Assembly (NCBI GenBank): GCA_902607525.1
Contig: CACLKK010000007.1
Location: 1 to 37,910 of the forward strand
Reading direction: 5' to 3'
From: an uncultured Pelagibacteraceae bacterium
GTDB lineage: Bacteria > Pseudomonadota > Alphaproteobacteria > Pelagibacterales > Pelagibacteraceae
Length of the DNA: 37,910 nt
The position numbers and the translations under genes were made by a program. How positions within the stretch are numbered: the stretch's first letter is position 1; each line of letters begins with the position of its first letter. The notes under the pieces were generated by a model, which saw only the letters and a list, made by a program, of their open reading frames with translations, searched no databases and had not been told where the DNA came from. Shown here in pieces: positions 17,046 through 26,216 of this stretch.

Positions 17046-17541
17046 ATATATCTATAATTTTTTTAGAAATAATTTTTTTATTTATATTATTACAATTAAT
17101 TCTATGTTGGGCTAACCTATAAATTTTCTTTCTTTGAGCATATAATTTCTTAATTTTTGATAGCGTATCTTCACCATCCAGCAAAGGTCTTTTATTATTC
17201 CATTTTACTCTTTTAGCTAAAGTTTTTAAATCTATATCCAACCATATTGATATTGATTCTCGTAAAATTGTTTCTCTCACATTTTTATTTAAAAATGCTC
17301 CACCACCTAATGCTATAACACATTTATTTTTTTTTAGTGATTCCAAAACCTCTTTTTCTTCTTGTTTTCTAAAAAAGATTTCACCTTTTTTTTTAAAAAT
17401 TTCAGAGATTTTCATGGAAAATTTTTTTTCTATATTTAGGTCCGTATCTATAAATTTTAAATCTGTCCTTTTACATACAATTTTAGCCAATGTAGATTTG
17501 CCCACACCCATCATTCCCAATAAAATTAGGTTTTTTTTCAC
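17032..17541 (-). CDS. aroK: Shikimate kinase
   Basis: 169 residues. It phosphorylates shikimate. The P-loop GMMGVGKST is at 9-17, the shikimate-binding D34 and R58 type positions lie in FIDTDLNIEKK and FFRKQEEKEV, and the GGGAF loop is near 80. The lid WNNKRPLL is near residue 113. It precedes aroB with a 14-bp overlap and diverges from the small membrane protein gene at 17616. Confidence 0.95.
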   Translation of the reverse strand: MKKNLILLGMMGVGKSTLAKIVCKRTDLKFIDTDLNIEKKFSMKISEIFKKKGEIFFRKQEEKEVLESLKKNKCVIALGGGAFLNKNVRETILRESISIWLDIDLKTLAKRVKWNNKRPLLDGEDTLSKIKKLYAQRKKIYRLAQHRINCNNINKKIISKKIIDIYEKQ

Positions 17542-17600
17542 TGTTACCAGAAATTTTAAATTTGATTTTTCACAATTATGTCTTATTTTTCGAGTTTAAA

Positions 17601-17606
17601 TATAAT
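17601..17606 (+). promoter_or_regulatory. -10 box close to the 17616 start
   Basis: TATAAT ends only nine bases before the ATG at 17616. Transcription would begin about 17613, so the message would be leaderless or nearly so. No good -35 hexamer lies 16-18 bp upstream. Confidence 0.4.
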
Positions 17607-17615
17607 TTATAGATT

Positions 17616-17801
17616 ATGCAACTTAGATTACAGCCAAGAAAAAATAGAAATTTTATTAGCAGAGGTTTAATTTTAAAAACAATTTTAATTGTTCTATTTT
17701 TCTTTATAGGAATATTTTTGCTTGATAAAATAGATTTTCCAACACCAACAAAACTTATCAAGCAAGAAATTAGCAATGATAAGCTCACTACACTTAAATA
17801 A
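17616..17801 (+). CDS. Small single-span membrane protein, unknown
   Basis: 61 residues: a basic N-terminus (QLRLQPRKNRNFISR), one membrane helix at about 20-40 (ILIVLFFFIGIFLL), then a short extracytoplasmic tail. This orientation obeys the positive-inside rule. I do not recognise the family. The gene overlaps the next secreted protein gene by 26 bp, so the two are probably translated together, and a TATAAT box is just upstream. Minus-strand frames here are rejected because they lack a sensible start and overlap this pair. Confidence 0.7.
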   Translation: MQLRLQPRKNRNFISRGLILKTILIVLFFFIGIFLLDKIDFPTPTKLIKQEISNDKLTTLK

Positions 17802-19515
17802 ATTATCACTCTTTGTAATTATTTTAATAATATTTTCTTTCAAACCAACACTTGGTGAGGATGAGCCTGCGGACATTTGGAAAAAGAAAGAAGATGAAAA
17901 AAAAGAACTAAACGAAAGCGATGATGCAAAAGATGTTACAATTGAAAGTCCCATAATTTCAGACGATATAAGTAAAATAATTATAAAAATAGATGAAGAT
18001 AAAATTGTAGAAGATGGTCAGTCAGTAATTGGAATATTTGACCCTGAAGAAAATAATTTCAAATTAGATATGTGGTCACAAACTGATGGTGAAGATATAA
18101 AAAAAGTTTTAAAAAGAATAGATAAACTAAAACTTTCAAAACTTTCTGAAGATTTACTTTTTCAAATATTATTTACAAATTCTTACTCTCCAAAAAAAAA
18201 TCTAAATTCAGAAGATTTTTTAAAAATAAAAATTGACTGGTTGATCAAAAAAAAAAGAGTTAAAGATTTAGAAACTTTATTAAAAAATAATCTGGAGGTT
18301 GGACACAATTCCAAAGCTATAAAATTTTTGATCAATGAATATATCTCTTCAGCAAATATTAAATCTGCTTGCGATAATATAAATTTTATAGATTCTCAAA
18401 TTCAAAATAATTATTTAGAAAAATTTACAATTTATTGCTTAATAAACAGCGATCGAAAAGAAGAAGCCCAATTGGTTTATGATTTGCTATTAGAAAGAGG
18501 TTTTAAAGATAAATTTTTTCAAGATAAAATTAATTTTCTATTAGGTTTTAAAGAAACAACAACACAAAAAATTTTAGATGATAATCTTTTAAATTTTTAT
18601 TTATCGCACGTAACTCATGATAACTTTGAATATGAGCCGAATGATAAAACTTCGAAATATATATGGAGATATCTTTCTTCTGCTAATTTAATTCAAATAG
18701 ATAATTTTGAGGATGAGAATGTAATATCATCTTACGAACAAGCCGCAGCACAAAGCTCTTTTGAAAGTGATGAAATTTTTAAAATTTATCTTAAAATGAA
18801 TTTTAATTTTAATCAATTATCGAATTCTAAAGAAATTTATAAAAATTTACCAAATTACAAAGCTAGAGCTTTGATTTATCAAAGTCTTTTGTTAAGCGAT
18901 GATGTTGAAAAAAAGCTTAGTTTTGCTTTTTTACTAAAAGATTTATTTGTCAAAGATAAACTTTTAAATGTTTATAATACAGAATTATCAGAAATTTTGA
19001 AATCTATTGATCCAGATAAAATTCCAGACCAGTATGATGATTTAGTTAAAGATAATATAGATAAAAAACTAACAACCAAAGTTAAGTTTAATAATGATAT
19101 TTTGCACAGATCTAAAGTAATAAAACATTTTTTAGATGGCGAAGAAGAGTTAAGCAGAACGGAAAAAGATTTTAAATCAGTTTATAAAAAAATAAAAAGA
19201 AACAAAAAATATTTTATTTCGATTAAAGACATAGTTGTTTTAGAATCTCTTGTTGCTGATGGCATTTCTTTGCCTACTGATTTAGATTATACTTCGCTTT
19301 CTGCCAAATTGACCGTACCAAGAAATTTACAAGACCTTGTAAGCCAAAACCAAATGGGTTTAGTAATGCTTAAAATTGTAGAAATAATAGGAGAAGATAA
19401 TATTAAGGATTTAGACCCAGAGACTATATATTTTTTAAATAAAATATTAAATGAACTTAATTTAAAAAAAATAAGAAACAATATTTTGAGCGAAGCCTTA
19501 CCAACTAGGGTTTAA
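17776..19515 (+). CDS. Secreted alpha-helical protein, unknown
   Basis: 579 residues. A hydrophobic N-terminus (about 9-24) ending near TLG-E fits a Sec signal peptide, so it should be exported. An acidic, low-complexity stretch follows (28-60), and the rest looks mainly helical, rich in K, D, L and N, with repeated LL...L patterns suggestive of a helical solenoid such as TPR-like repeats. No catalytic motif is evident. The start at 17776 lies inside the small membrane protein gene; it places the signal peptide correctly. The paired arrangement suggests an envelope complex of unknown role. Confidence 0.75.
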   Translation: MISSLHLNKLSLFVIILIIFSFKPTLGEDEPADIWKKKEDEKKELNESDDAKDVTIESPIISDDISKIIIKIDEDKIVEDGQSVIGIFDPEENNFKLDMWSQTDGEDIKKVLKRIDKLKLSKLSEDLLFQILFTNSYSPKKNLNSEDFLKIKIDWLIKKKRVKDLETLLKNNLEVGHNSKAIKFLINEYISSANIKSACDNINFIDSQIQNNYLEKFTIYCLINSDRKEEAQLVYDLLLERGFKDKFFQDKINFLLGFKETTTQKILDDNLLNFYLSHVTHDNFEYEPNDKTSKYIWRYLSSANLIQIDNFEDENVISSYEQAAAQSSFESDEIFKIYLKMNFNFNQLSNSKEIYKNLPNYKARALIYQSLLLSDDVEKKLSFAFLLKDLFVKDKLLNVYNTELSEILKSIDPDKIPDQYDDLVKDNIDKKLTTKVKFNNDILHRSKVIKHFLDGEEELSRTEKDFKSVYKKIKRNKKYFISIKDIVVLESLVADGISLPTDLDYTSLSAKLTVPRNLQDLVSQNQMGLVMLKIVEIIGEDNIKDLDPETIYFLNKILNELNLKKIRNNILSEALPTRV

Positions 19516-19577
19516 ATTCCTTTTTACAAAAACACAATTGCTTGACTATAATAATCTTATAATTTATTCATGTTTAT

Positions 19578-20102
19578 ATGGCTTTAAGAGAAATATTAAC
19601 TGAACCAAATAGAGTTTTAAGGCAAAAATCATTGCCCGTAGAAAAAGTAGATGAAGATTTGCGTAAACTCATAGACGACATGTTAGAGACAATGTATGCC
19701 GCACCTGGTATCGGTTTGGCTGCTATACAAGTGGGTATTCCCAAAAGAGTTATAGTTCTTGATATAGCTCAAAAAGAAGGTCAAAAAAATCCGATGTGCT
19801 TTGTGAACCCTGAGATAAGTGAGAAATCAAAAAATAATTCAACTTATGAAGAAGGTTGTTTATCCGTACCCGGCCAATTCGCAGAGATAGATAGGCCAGA
19901 TCAATGTTACGTAAAATATTTGGATTATAATGGAGAACCAAAAGAAATTAAAGCTACCGGAATGTTAGCAACTTGCATTCAGCACGAAATGGATCATTTA
20001 GAAGGTATTTTATTTATTGACTATTTATCAAAATTAAAAAAAACAATGATTATAAAAAAGCTTTCGAAACAAAAGAAAGCAATAGAAAGAATTGTAGTTT
20101 AA
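19578..20102 (+). CDS. def: Peptide deformylase
   Basis: 174 residues. It removes the formyl group from new N-terminal methionines. All three family motifs are intact: GIGLAAIQ (44-51), EGCLS with metal ligand C94 (92-96), and HEMDH (136-140) with the other two metal ligands and the catalytic glutamate. It leads a def-fmt-truA run, so formylation and deformylation enzymes are coexpressed. Confidence 0.98.
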   Translation: MALREILTEPNRVLRQKSLPVEKVDEDLRKLIDDMLETMYAAPGIGLAAIQVGIPKRVIVLDIAQKEGQKNPMCFVNPEISEKSKNNSTYEEGCLSVPGQFAEIDRPDQCYVKYLDYNGEPKEIKATGMLATCIQHEMDHLEGILFIDYLSKLKKTMIIKKLSKQKKAIERIVV

Positions 20103-20118
20103 TTTCACTAATAAATTA

Positions 20119-21039
20119 ATGTCACTCAACATAGCCTTTATGGGAACTCCAGAGTTTTCCGTTCCCACATTAGACACATTGATAAAAAATAAATTTAATA
20201 TCGTAAAAGTTTATACTCAACCACCTAAAAAATCTAAAAGAGGGCAAAAAATTAATCCATCACCAGTAGAAGAATATTGTAAGACAAATAAAATAAGTTT
20301 TAAAAATCCTTTAACTTTAAATTCTACCGAAGAATTTGAAAGTTTTAGAGATTTAAATATTAATTTAGCAGTAGTTGTTGCATACGGACAAATAATTCCA
20401 ACAAATTATTTAAAAATAGTAAAATTTGGATTTATAAATGTCCATGCTTCTTTGTTACCTAGATGGAGAGGTGCCGCTCCAATTCAAAGAGCAATAATGA
20501 ACGAAGATAAAAAAATAGGAATTAGCATTATGAAGATTGAAGAGAAATTAGATAGCGGACCTGTTTTAACTACAAAAGAATTTGAATTAGATCAAAATGC
20601 AACTCATGGTGACATTGAAAAAAAAATTTCTATAGAGGGTGCAAATTTATTAGTTCAGAATTTAAAAAGCATTGAAGCAGGAGAAGCAAATTTTACAAAT
20701 CAAGATCATTCCCAAGCGACCTATGCAAAAAAAATAGATAAGCAAGAAACAAAAATTCACTGGAAAATAGATGCTAAAAAGGTGCTGGCGCATATACATG
20801 GTTTAAGTCCAAGTCCAGGAGCGTGGTTTGAATTTGAAGGTGAGAGATTTAAAATTTTAAGAGCTAAAATATTTTCAGAAAATGGAAAACCGGGTTATGT
20901 TCTTGATGAAAATTTAACTATAGGATGTGGATCAAATTCCATTCAAATTTTAGAACTCCAACGCCAAGGAAAAAGTAAACAAACTACCAAAGAATTTTTG
21001 TTAGGAAAGAAAATTAGCAAAGGATCAATTATAATTTAA
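20119..21039 (+). CDS. fmt: Methionyl-tRNA formyltransferase
   Basis: 306 residues. It formylates initiator Met-tRNA using 10-formyl-THF. The N-terminal domain has the catalytic N-H-D set: N107 and H109 in FINVHASLLPRWRGAAPIQ and the aspartate in EKLDSGPVL near residue 144. The C-terminal tRNA-binding domain starts near 205. It begins 16 bases after def and shares its last base with the truA start (TAATG). Confidence 0.97.
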   Translation: MSLNIAFMGTPEFSVPTLDTLIKNKFNIVKVYTQPPKKSKRGQKINPSPVEEYCKTNKISFKNPLTLNSTEEFESFRDLNINLAVVVAYGQIIPTNYLKIVKFGFINVHASLLPRWRGAAPIQRAIMNEDKKIGISIMKIEEKLDSGPVLTTKEFELDQNATHGDIEKKISIEGANLLVQNLKSIEAGEANFTNQDHSQATYAKKIDKQETKIHWKIDAKKVLAHIHGLSPSPGAWFEFEGERFKILRAKIFSENGKPGYVLDENLTIGCGSNSIQILELQRQGKSKQTTKEFLLGKKISKGSIII

Positions 21040-21776
21040 TGCAAAGATATAAGATTAAAATAGAATATGAAGGTACGCCATTTGTTGGATGGCAATTTCA
21101 AAAAAATGGTCAGTCAATACAAGAAGTTTTACAAAAAGCAATATTTAGATTTTCAAATGAAAATGTGACAGTTATAGGCGCTGGCAGAACAGATTCCGGA
21201 GTGCATGCTTTAGGACAAGTAGCGCACTTTGATTTAAAAAAAAAAATAAGGAAAACAAAAATTTTGCCAGCTATTAATCAAAATATTGGAAATAAACCGA
21301 TTACTATTTTAAAAGTTAATAGAGTAAATAAAAAATTTCATGCAAGACATGATGCAAAAAGAAGAACATATCAATATTTCATTGTTAATAGACAATCGCC
21401 TTTGGCGCTCCAAAAAAATAAGGCTTGGCATATACGAAAAAAATTAGATTTATTATCCATGAAAAAAGGGGCTAAGTTGTTATTAGGAACCCATGATTTT
21501 TCAACTTTCAGATCTTCATCATGTGGAGCAAAAACACCAATAAAAACTATGGAAAAAATATTAATAAAAAAAAGTAAAGACAAAATTACTCTACAATTTA
21601 CTTCTAGGTCTTTTTTACAACAACAGGTTAGATCAATGGTTGGATGTTTAAAATATTTAGGAGAATCAAAATGGGATTTAAAAGACTTTATAAAATCATT
21701 TAAATCAAAAAATCGAATTAAATGCGCTCCTCCCGCGCCTGCTTGCGGTCTGTACTTAACAAATATTGAATATTAG
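21039..21776 (+). CDS. truA: tRNA pseudouridine synthase A
   Basis: 245 residues. It makes pseudouridine at positions 38-40 of tRNA anticodon stems. The catalytic aspartate is D52 in GAGRTDSGVHALGQVAHFD. Other family segments are FHARHDAKRRTYQYFI and FLQQQVRSMVGCL. It starts in the fmt stop codon and its end overlaps the convergent HDAC-like gene by four bases. Confidence 0.97.
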   Translation: MQRYKIKIEYEGTPFVGWQFQKNGQSIQEVLQKAIFRFSNENVTVIGAGRTDSGVHALGQVAHFDLKKKIRKTKILPAINQNIGNKPITILKVNRVNKKFHARHDAKRRTYQYFIVNRQSPLALQKNKAWHIRKKLDLLSMKKGAKLLLGTHDFSTFRSSSCGAKTPIKTMEKILIKKSKDKITLQFTSRSFLQQQVRSMVGCLKYLGESKWDLKDFIKSFKSKNRIKCAPPAPACGLYLTNIEY

Positions 21777-22699
21777 TTTTCCAATAAAGATTTAACGTGG
21801 TAATCAACACTTTCTTTAAGAGCATTTAAATCATAACCACCTTCTAAAATAGATACAACTTTTCCACCACAAAGCTTTTTAGCTAGCGTTAATATTCTGT
21901 TAGTTAGTGTGTAATAATCTTTAGATTCCAAATTAATTTGTGCTAGAGGATCATCTTTATGAGCATCGAATCCAGCAGATAGTAGAATAAATTCAGGTTT
22001 AAATGTTTTAAGTTTTTTAAAAATACTGTCATAAGCATTTAAAAATTCATGTGGTTGTGTGTCAGCGCTTAAAGGAACATTTAATACATTGTCCTTATTA
22101 CCTTTTTCATTTGCAGCTCCAGAACCAGGATAATAAGGATATTGATGAGATGAAATGTATAAAACCTTTTCATTGTCATAGAAAATATCTTGAGTCCCGT
22201 TGCCATGATGAACATCGAAGTCAATAATTGCAACTTTTTTTAATTTATATTTTTCTAATAAATAATAAGCACCAACTGCCACATTATTATAGACACAAAA
22301 TCCCATAGCTTTTTGCTTTTCTGCATGATGTCCAGGGGGTCTTACAGCGCAAAAAGCATTATTAAAATCTTTTTTCATCACACCATCAATGGCAGTTAAA
22401 ATTGAACCTACAGCATCTTTTGTAGCATCTTTACTTCCAGGCGACACAATAGTATCTCCGTCTAAAAAATTTAAACCCTGCTTAGGAAAGGACTCAGTTA
22501 CATTATTTAGATATTCTTTATCGTGGGTAAACTCTAAATATTTAAGATCAAATTTTGCTGGCTTTTTCCAAATTAAATTTTTTGATTTTGTTTTTTTTAA
22601 GTGATCTATAACTACAGTTACACGGTCTGCTCTTTCAGGATGTCCTTGTCCTGTATCATGCTGCATGTAAGTATCAGTCGTTATAATTCCTGTTTTCAT
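21773..22699 (-). CDS. Histone-deacetylase superfamily amidohydrolase
   Basis: 308 residues of the arginase/deacetylase fold. The zinc-site and catalytic elements are intact: RPPGHHAE near residue 118, DFDVHHGNGTQ near 168, and the later SAGFDAHKDDPL. Bacterial members deacetylate polyamines, acetoin-pathway proteins or other acetylated substrates, and the sequence alone does not decide which. The start lies directly against the dapE stop (one-base contact), so it is cotranscribed with dapE and dapD. Confidence 0.9.
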   Translation of the reverse strand: MKTGIITTDTYMQHDTGQGHPERADRVTVVIDHLKKTKSKNLIWKKPAKFDLKYLEFTHDKEYLNNVTESFPKQGLNFLDGDTIVSPGSKDATKDAVGSILTAIDGVMKKDFNNAFCAVRPPGHHAEKQKAMGFCVYNNVAVGAYYLLEKYKLKKVAIIDFDVHHGNGTQDIFYDNEKVLYISSHQYPYYPGSGAANEKGNKDNVLNVPLSADTQPHEFLNAYDSIFKKLKTFKPEFILLSAGFDAHKDDPLAQINLESKDYYTLTNRILTLAKKLCGGKVVSILEGGYDLNALKESVDYHVKSLLEN

Positions 22700-23835
22700 T
22701 AAAAATAATTTTCTAAAATATTTACATATATTTTAGTCAATTTTTTAAGATCTGAAATAGGTACAGATTCATCAATTTTATGCATGCTTTTTCCGACCAA
22801 ACCAAATTCTAAACAAGGTGCAATTTTTCTAATAAATCTTGCGTCAGATGTTCCACCCGTTGTAGATAATTTTGGTTTAATTTTAGTAACTTTTTTAATC
22901 GTATTTTGAATCATATAGGTTGTCTTATTTGGTTTAGTTAAAAAAGCTTCACCAGACACCTCATATTTTACATTAAATTTACACTTAGTTTTTTTAGTAA
23001 TTGATTTAAATATGGAGTTTAATTTTCTTTTTAATGAACTGGATGAATGTTTTTTATTAAATCTAATATTAAACACAGCGCTAGCTGATCCTGGAATCAC
23101 ATTATCTGCATGATTATCTATATTAATTTTTGTTATTTCCAGATTTGATGGTTGAAAATTTTTGGTACCTTTGTCTAATTTTATTTCTTTTATTTTTTTT
23201 AAAATTTTAACTATTGTATTTGACGGGTTGTTTGCTCTATGAGGGTAAGCAACGTGGCCTTGCGTGCCATTTATCGTTAGCCGTCCAGTTATACTTCCTC
23301 TTCTTCCAATTTTGATCATTTCACCAAGTTTATTAGGATTAGTTGGCTCTCCAACTAAACAGAAATTAATTTTTTCTCTTTTTCTTTTTAAGTATTCAAC
23401 TACCCTTTTTGTTCCATTAATTGCTATTCCTTCTTCGTCTCCAGTAATTAACAAGCTTATAGAACCATTAAATTTTTTATTTTTTGCTTTGAATTTACTT
23501 ACTGCAGCCACAAAGCAAGCAATCGAAGCTTTCATGTCATTAGCTCCTCGACCAATTAATTTATTATTTTTAATAGCTGGTTTGAAAGGATTAACGCTCC
23601 AATCTTTTATATTTCCTGGAGGAACAACATCCGTATGCCCAGCATAGCAAAAGTTAGGAGATGATTTTCCTAACTTTGCGTATAGATTTTTAATATTTTT
23701 GAAATTTATTAATTGGCATTTAAAGCCAAGAGATCTTAAGTTTTTTGCTAAAATATTTATTGCTCCAGCATCTTTTGGTGTAACGCTGGGACGACGAATC
23801 AATTCTTTTGCTAATTTTAATTCACTGATTGGCAT
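22699..23835 (-). CDS. dapE: Succinyl-diaminopimelate desuccinylase
   Basis: 378 residues, M20 metallopeptidase family. It releases LL-diaminopimelate for lysine and peptidoglycan. Zinc-site motifs are GHTDVVPPG (H67, D69), the NDMKASIA aspartate near 100, DEEG near 134 and the C-terminal GxSMHKIDE histidine. The dimerisation domain with TGRLTINGTQGHVAYPH is in the middle. It follows dapD by seven bases. Confidence 0.96.
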   Translation of the reverse strand: MPISELKLAKELIRRPSVTPKDAGAINILAKNLRSLGFKCQLINFKNIKNLYAKLGKSSPNFCYAGHTDVVPPGNIKDWSVNPFKPAIKNNKLIGRGANDMKASIACFVAAVSKFKAKNKKFNGSISLLITGDEEGIAINGTKRVVEYLKRKREKINFCLVGEPTNPNKLGEMIKIGRRGSITGRLTINGTQGHVAYPHRANNPSNTIVKILKKIKEIKLDKGTKNFQPSNLEITKINIDNHADNVIPGSASAVFNIRFNKKHSSSSLKRKLNSIFKSITKKTKCKFNVKYEVSGEAFLTKPNKTTYMIQNTIKKVTKIKPKLSTTGGTSDARFIRKIAPCLEFGLVGKSMHKIDESVPISDLKKLTKIYVNILENYF

Positions 23836-23842
23836 GAGTTTT

Positions 23843-24670
23843 TTAATCTCTCAATAAATCGTTAATTGAAGTTTTGCTTCTTGTTTTTTCGTCTACCTTT
23901 TTTACGATAACCACACAATACAAAGATGGACCATCAGGATTATTTTTGCTAGGCATAGTCCCTGGCACTACCACAGAATAGTTTGGTACTTTTCCATAAT
24001 GTATTTCACCTGTTGCTCGATCAATAATTCGCGTTGATGCTCCTATATAAACTCCCATGGATAAAACCGATCCTTTTCCTACAATAACGCCTTCAGCTAT
24101 TTCAGCTCTGGCTCCTATAAAGCAATTATCTTCAATGATGGTTGGGTTTGCTTGCATAGGTTCTAAAACTCCACCAATTCCAGCTCCACCTGATATATGA
24201 CAATTTTTTCCAACTTGAGCGCAAGATCCTACGGATGCCCAGGTATCAATCATACTTCCTTGATCTACATAAGCTCCGATATTTACAAATGAAGGCATTA
24301 AGACAACATTCTTTGCAATAAATGCTCCTTTTCTTACGACACCATTCGGAACATATCTAAAACCTTCTTTAATAAATCTTTTTTCGTTCCATTTATGAGT
24401 TTTACCTTCTACTTTGTCGTACCAAGCAGCATAAGGACCTTTAGAAATTTTCATTTTATTAACTCTGAAACTTAATAAAATTGCTTTTTTAATCCACTGA
24501 TTAACAATCCATTCGTCATTTTTATTTTCTGTAACTCTTATTTTACCCGAATCTAACAACTCTATAGTTTTACTAATAGCATTTAATATTTTTCTACTAG
24601 ATTTAGAATTTACTTGGCTTTTATTATTCCAAGCTTCATTGATTATTTTTTCAAAAGAATTTGTATCCAT
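23843..24670 (-). CDS. dapD: Tetrahydrodipicolinate N-succinyltransferase
   Basis: 275 residues. It succinylates tetrahydrodipicolinate in the DAP pathway, the substrate source for DapE. The central region (about 105-230) shows left-handed parallel beta-helix hexapeptide repeats, with the conserved [19 protein letters not shown] segment. Its start touches the HAD gene's stop codon by one base. Confidence 0.97.
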   Translation of the reverse strand: MDTNSFEKIINEAWNNKSQVNSKSSRKILNAISKTIELLDSGKIRVTENKNDEWIVNQWIKKAILLSFRVNKMKISKGPYAAWYDKVEGKTHKWNEKRFIKEGFRYVPNGVVRKGAFIAKNVVLMPSFVNIGAYVDQGSMIDTWASVGSCAQVGKNCHISGGAGIGGVLEPMQANPTIIEDNCFIGARAEIAEGVIVGKGSVLSMGVYIGASTRIIDRATGEIHYGKVPNYSVVVPGTMPSKNNPDGPSLYCVVIVKKVDEKTRSKTSINDLLRD

Positions 24671-25341
24671 TATGCAGCTTTAGCTAAGTTAATTTTTTTT
24701 AAAAATTCAGATAAATTATTTGTTTTATAATTTACAAATTCACTATCTGAAAATTTGCTTGCCCACGGCTCATCATTTTCTATCCAAACTGTTTTCATAC
24801 CCATTTCATATGCTGGTTTTAAATTTCTTGCAATATCTTCAACTAATACACATAATTTTGGGTCAATTTTATGTTTTTTGACTAATTTTTTGTAAGGCTC
24901 TAACAAAGGTTTTGGAATAAATTCAGCATCTACTATGTCAAAAATATCGTCAAAAAGATGGTCTATACCTATTTGCTTAGATACATTTACTGCATGCTTT
25001 CTTGAGCCATTAGTAAATATAATTTTTTTACCATCAAGCTTTTCAATTTCTTTACCAAGCGCAGGATCTTTTTGAAGGAAATCAATATTTATGTCATGTA
25101 CGAATTCTAAAAATTCATCTGGATCAATTTTGTGATTTTTTATCATACCATTTAGTGTTGTATTGTATTTATGAAAATAATTTTTCTGAACTTTTTTAGC
25201 TTCTTCTACGCTTATATTAAGTTTGTCCGAAATATATTTAGACATTCTTTTATCAACTTGTTCAAAAACTTTAGTTTTTCCAGAATATAAAGTGTTGTCC
25301 AAATCAAATATCCAATATTTGATAGAATTAAATGATTTCAT
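24670..25341 (-). CDS. HAD-family pyrimidine 5'-nucleotidase
   Basis: 223 residues. HAD motif I is FDLDNTLY with nucleophile D13 and D15; motif II is FTNGS near 110, and motif IV is LVEDIARNL near 168. The long helical cap and DNTLYSG signature match the pyrimidine 5'-nucleotidase (SDT1-like) subfamily, found between argB and dapD in many alphaproteobacteria. It overlaps argB by four bases (ATGA). Exact substrate is uncertain. Confidence 0.85.
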   Translation of the reverse strand: MKSFNSIKYWIFDLDNTLYSGKTKVFEQVDKRMSKYISDKLNISVEEAKKVQKNYFHKYNTTLNGMIKNHKIDPDEFLEFVHDINIDFLQKDPALGKEIEKLDGKKIIFTNGSRKHAVNVSKQIGIDHLFDDIFDIVDAEFIPKPLLEPYKKLVKKHKIDPKLCVLVEDIARNLKPAYEMGMKTVWIENDEPWASKFSDSEFVNYKTNNLSEFLKKINLAKAA

Positions 25342-26213
25342 TTTCTTATAAGTGTTCCAGCACCTTTATCAGAAAATAATTCAAACAAGATAGAGTGTGG
25401 TTTTCTGCCATCAAGAATAACAACTGCTCTTACCCCATTATTTATGGCGTCAATGCAAGTTTTAACTTTTGGTATCATGCCCCCATGAATTGTTTCGTTA
25501 TTAACTAATTCTTTTGCTTCTGTAGTGTTTATTTCAGAAATTAATTTTTCATTGTTATCTAGAACACCATCAATATCTGTTAATAACATCAATCTTCTAG
25601 ATTTGATGCTTCTTGCTACTGCACCGGCAGCTGTATCAGCATTAATATTGTAGGCAATTCCTTTTTCATCAAGACCCATCGGTACTATAACAGGAATAAA
25701 ATCTTCTTTAATTATTTCTTTAAGAAGTTTTGCATCCACTCTTTTTGGTTTACCAACATAGCCTAATTCTTTATCTTCTTGCTCAACATAAATTATATTA
25801 TTTTTTTTTATCGTTATAGATTTTGCTTTGCATGATTTTTTTTCAAGAGCATTAACAATTTCTTTATTAAATTCTGTCATAACACTTTCAACAATATTAA
25901 TCATTTTTTCATCTGTAACCCTTAAGCCCATAACAAATTTACTTTTGATATTTTGCTCATCTAACTTTTTTTTGATTCCCAGTCCTCCGCCATGGACAAG
26001 TATAGGAGTCAAACCTAATTTTTTCAAAACTACTACATCTTCAATTAAATTATTTAAAAGAGACTGATCTAAAAGGACTTTGCCCCCACATTTTATTACT
26101 ATTTTCTCTTTTGAATATTTTCTAATATATTTTTCTACTTCTTGGCTAGATGGCCCATCTTTTGGCCAAAGCTCTTTTATTTTGTTTTCTAAATTTTGGG
26201 CTGGTTGTTGCAT
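25338..26213 (-). CDS. argB: Acetylglutamate kinase
   Basis: 291 residues, amino-acid kinase fold. It phosphorylates N-acetylglutamate in arginine synthesis. Motifs: KCGGKVL near 57, VHGGGLGIKKKL near 83, GLRVTDEKM near 106, YNINADTAAGAVA near 188, and GGMIPKV near 244. It has an N-terminal extension of about 30 residues as in other alphaproteobacterial homologues. It starts three bases after yidC, so the GTPase gene often found between them is missing here. Confidence 0.97.
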   Translation of the reverse strand: MQQPAQNLENKIKELWPKDGPSSQEVEKYIRKYSKEKIVIKCGGKVLLDQSLLNNLIEDVVVLKKLGLTPILVHGGGLGIKKKLDEQNIKSKFVMGLRVTDEKMINIVESVMTEFNKEIVNALEKKSCKAKSITIKKNNIIYVEQEDKELGYVGKPKRVDAKLLKEIIKEDFIPVIVPMGLDEKGIAYNINADTAAGAVARSIKSRRLMLLTDIDGVLDNNEKLISEINTTEAKELVNNETIHGGMIPKVKTCIDAINNGVRAVVILDGRKPHSILFELFSDKGAGTLIRK

Positions 26214-26216
26214 TTT

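Noticed and set aside
17576-17954. Minus-strand frames at 17576-17809 and 17694-17954
   Set aside because: They oppose the paired small membrane and secreted proteins on the plus strand, which have a promoter, signal peptide and coherent overlap.
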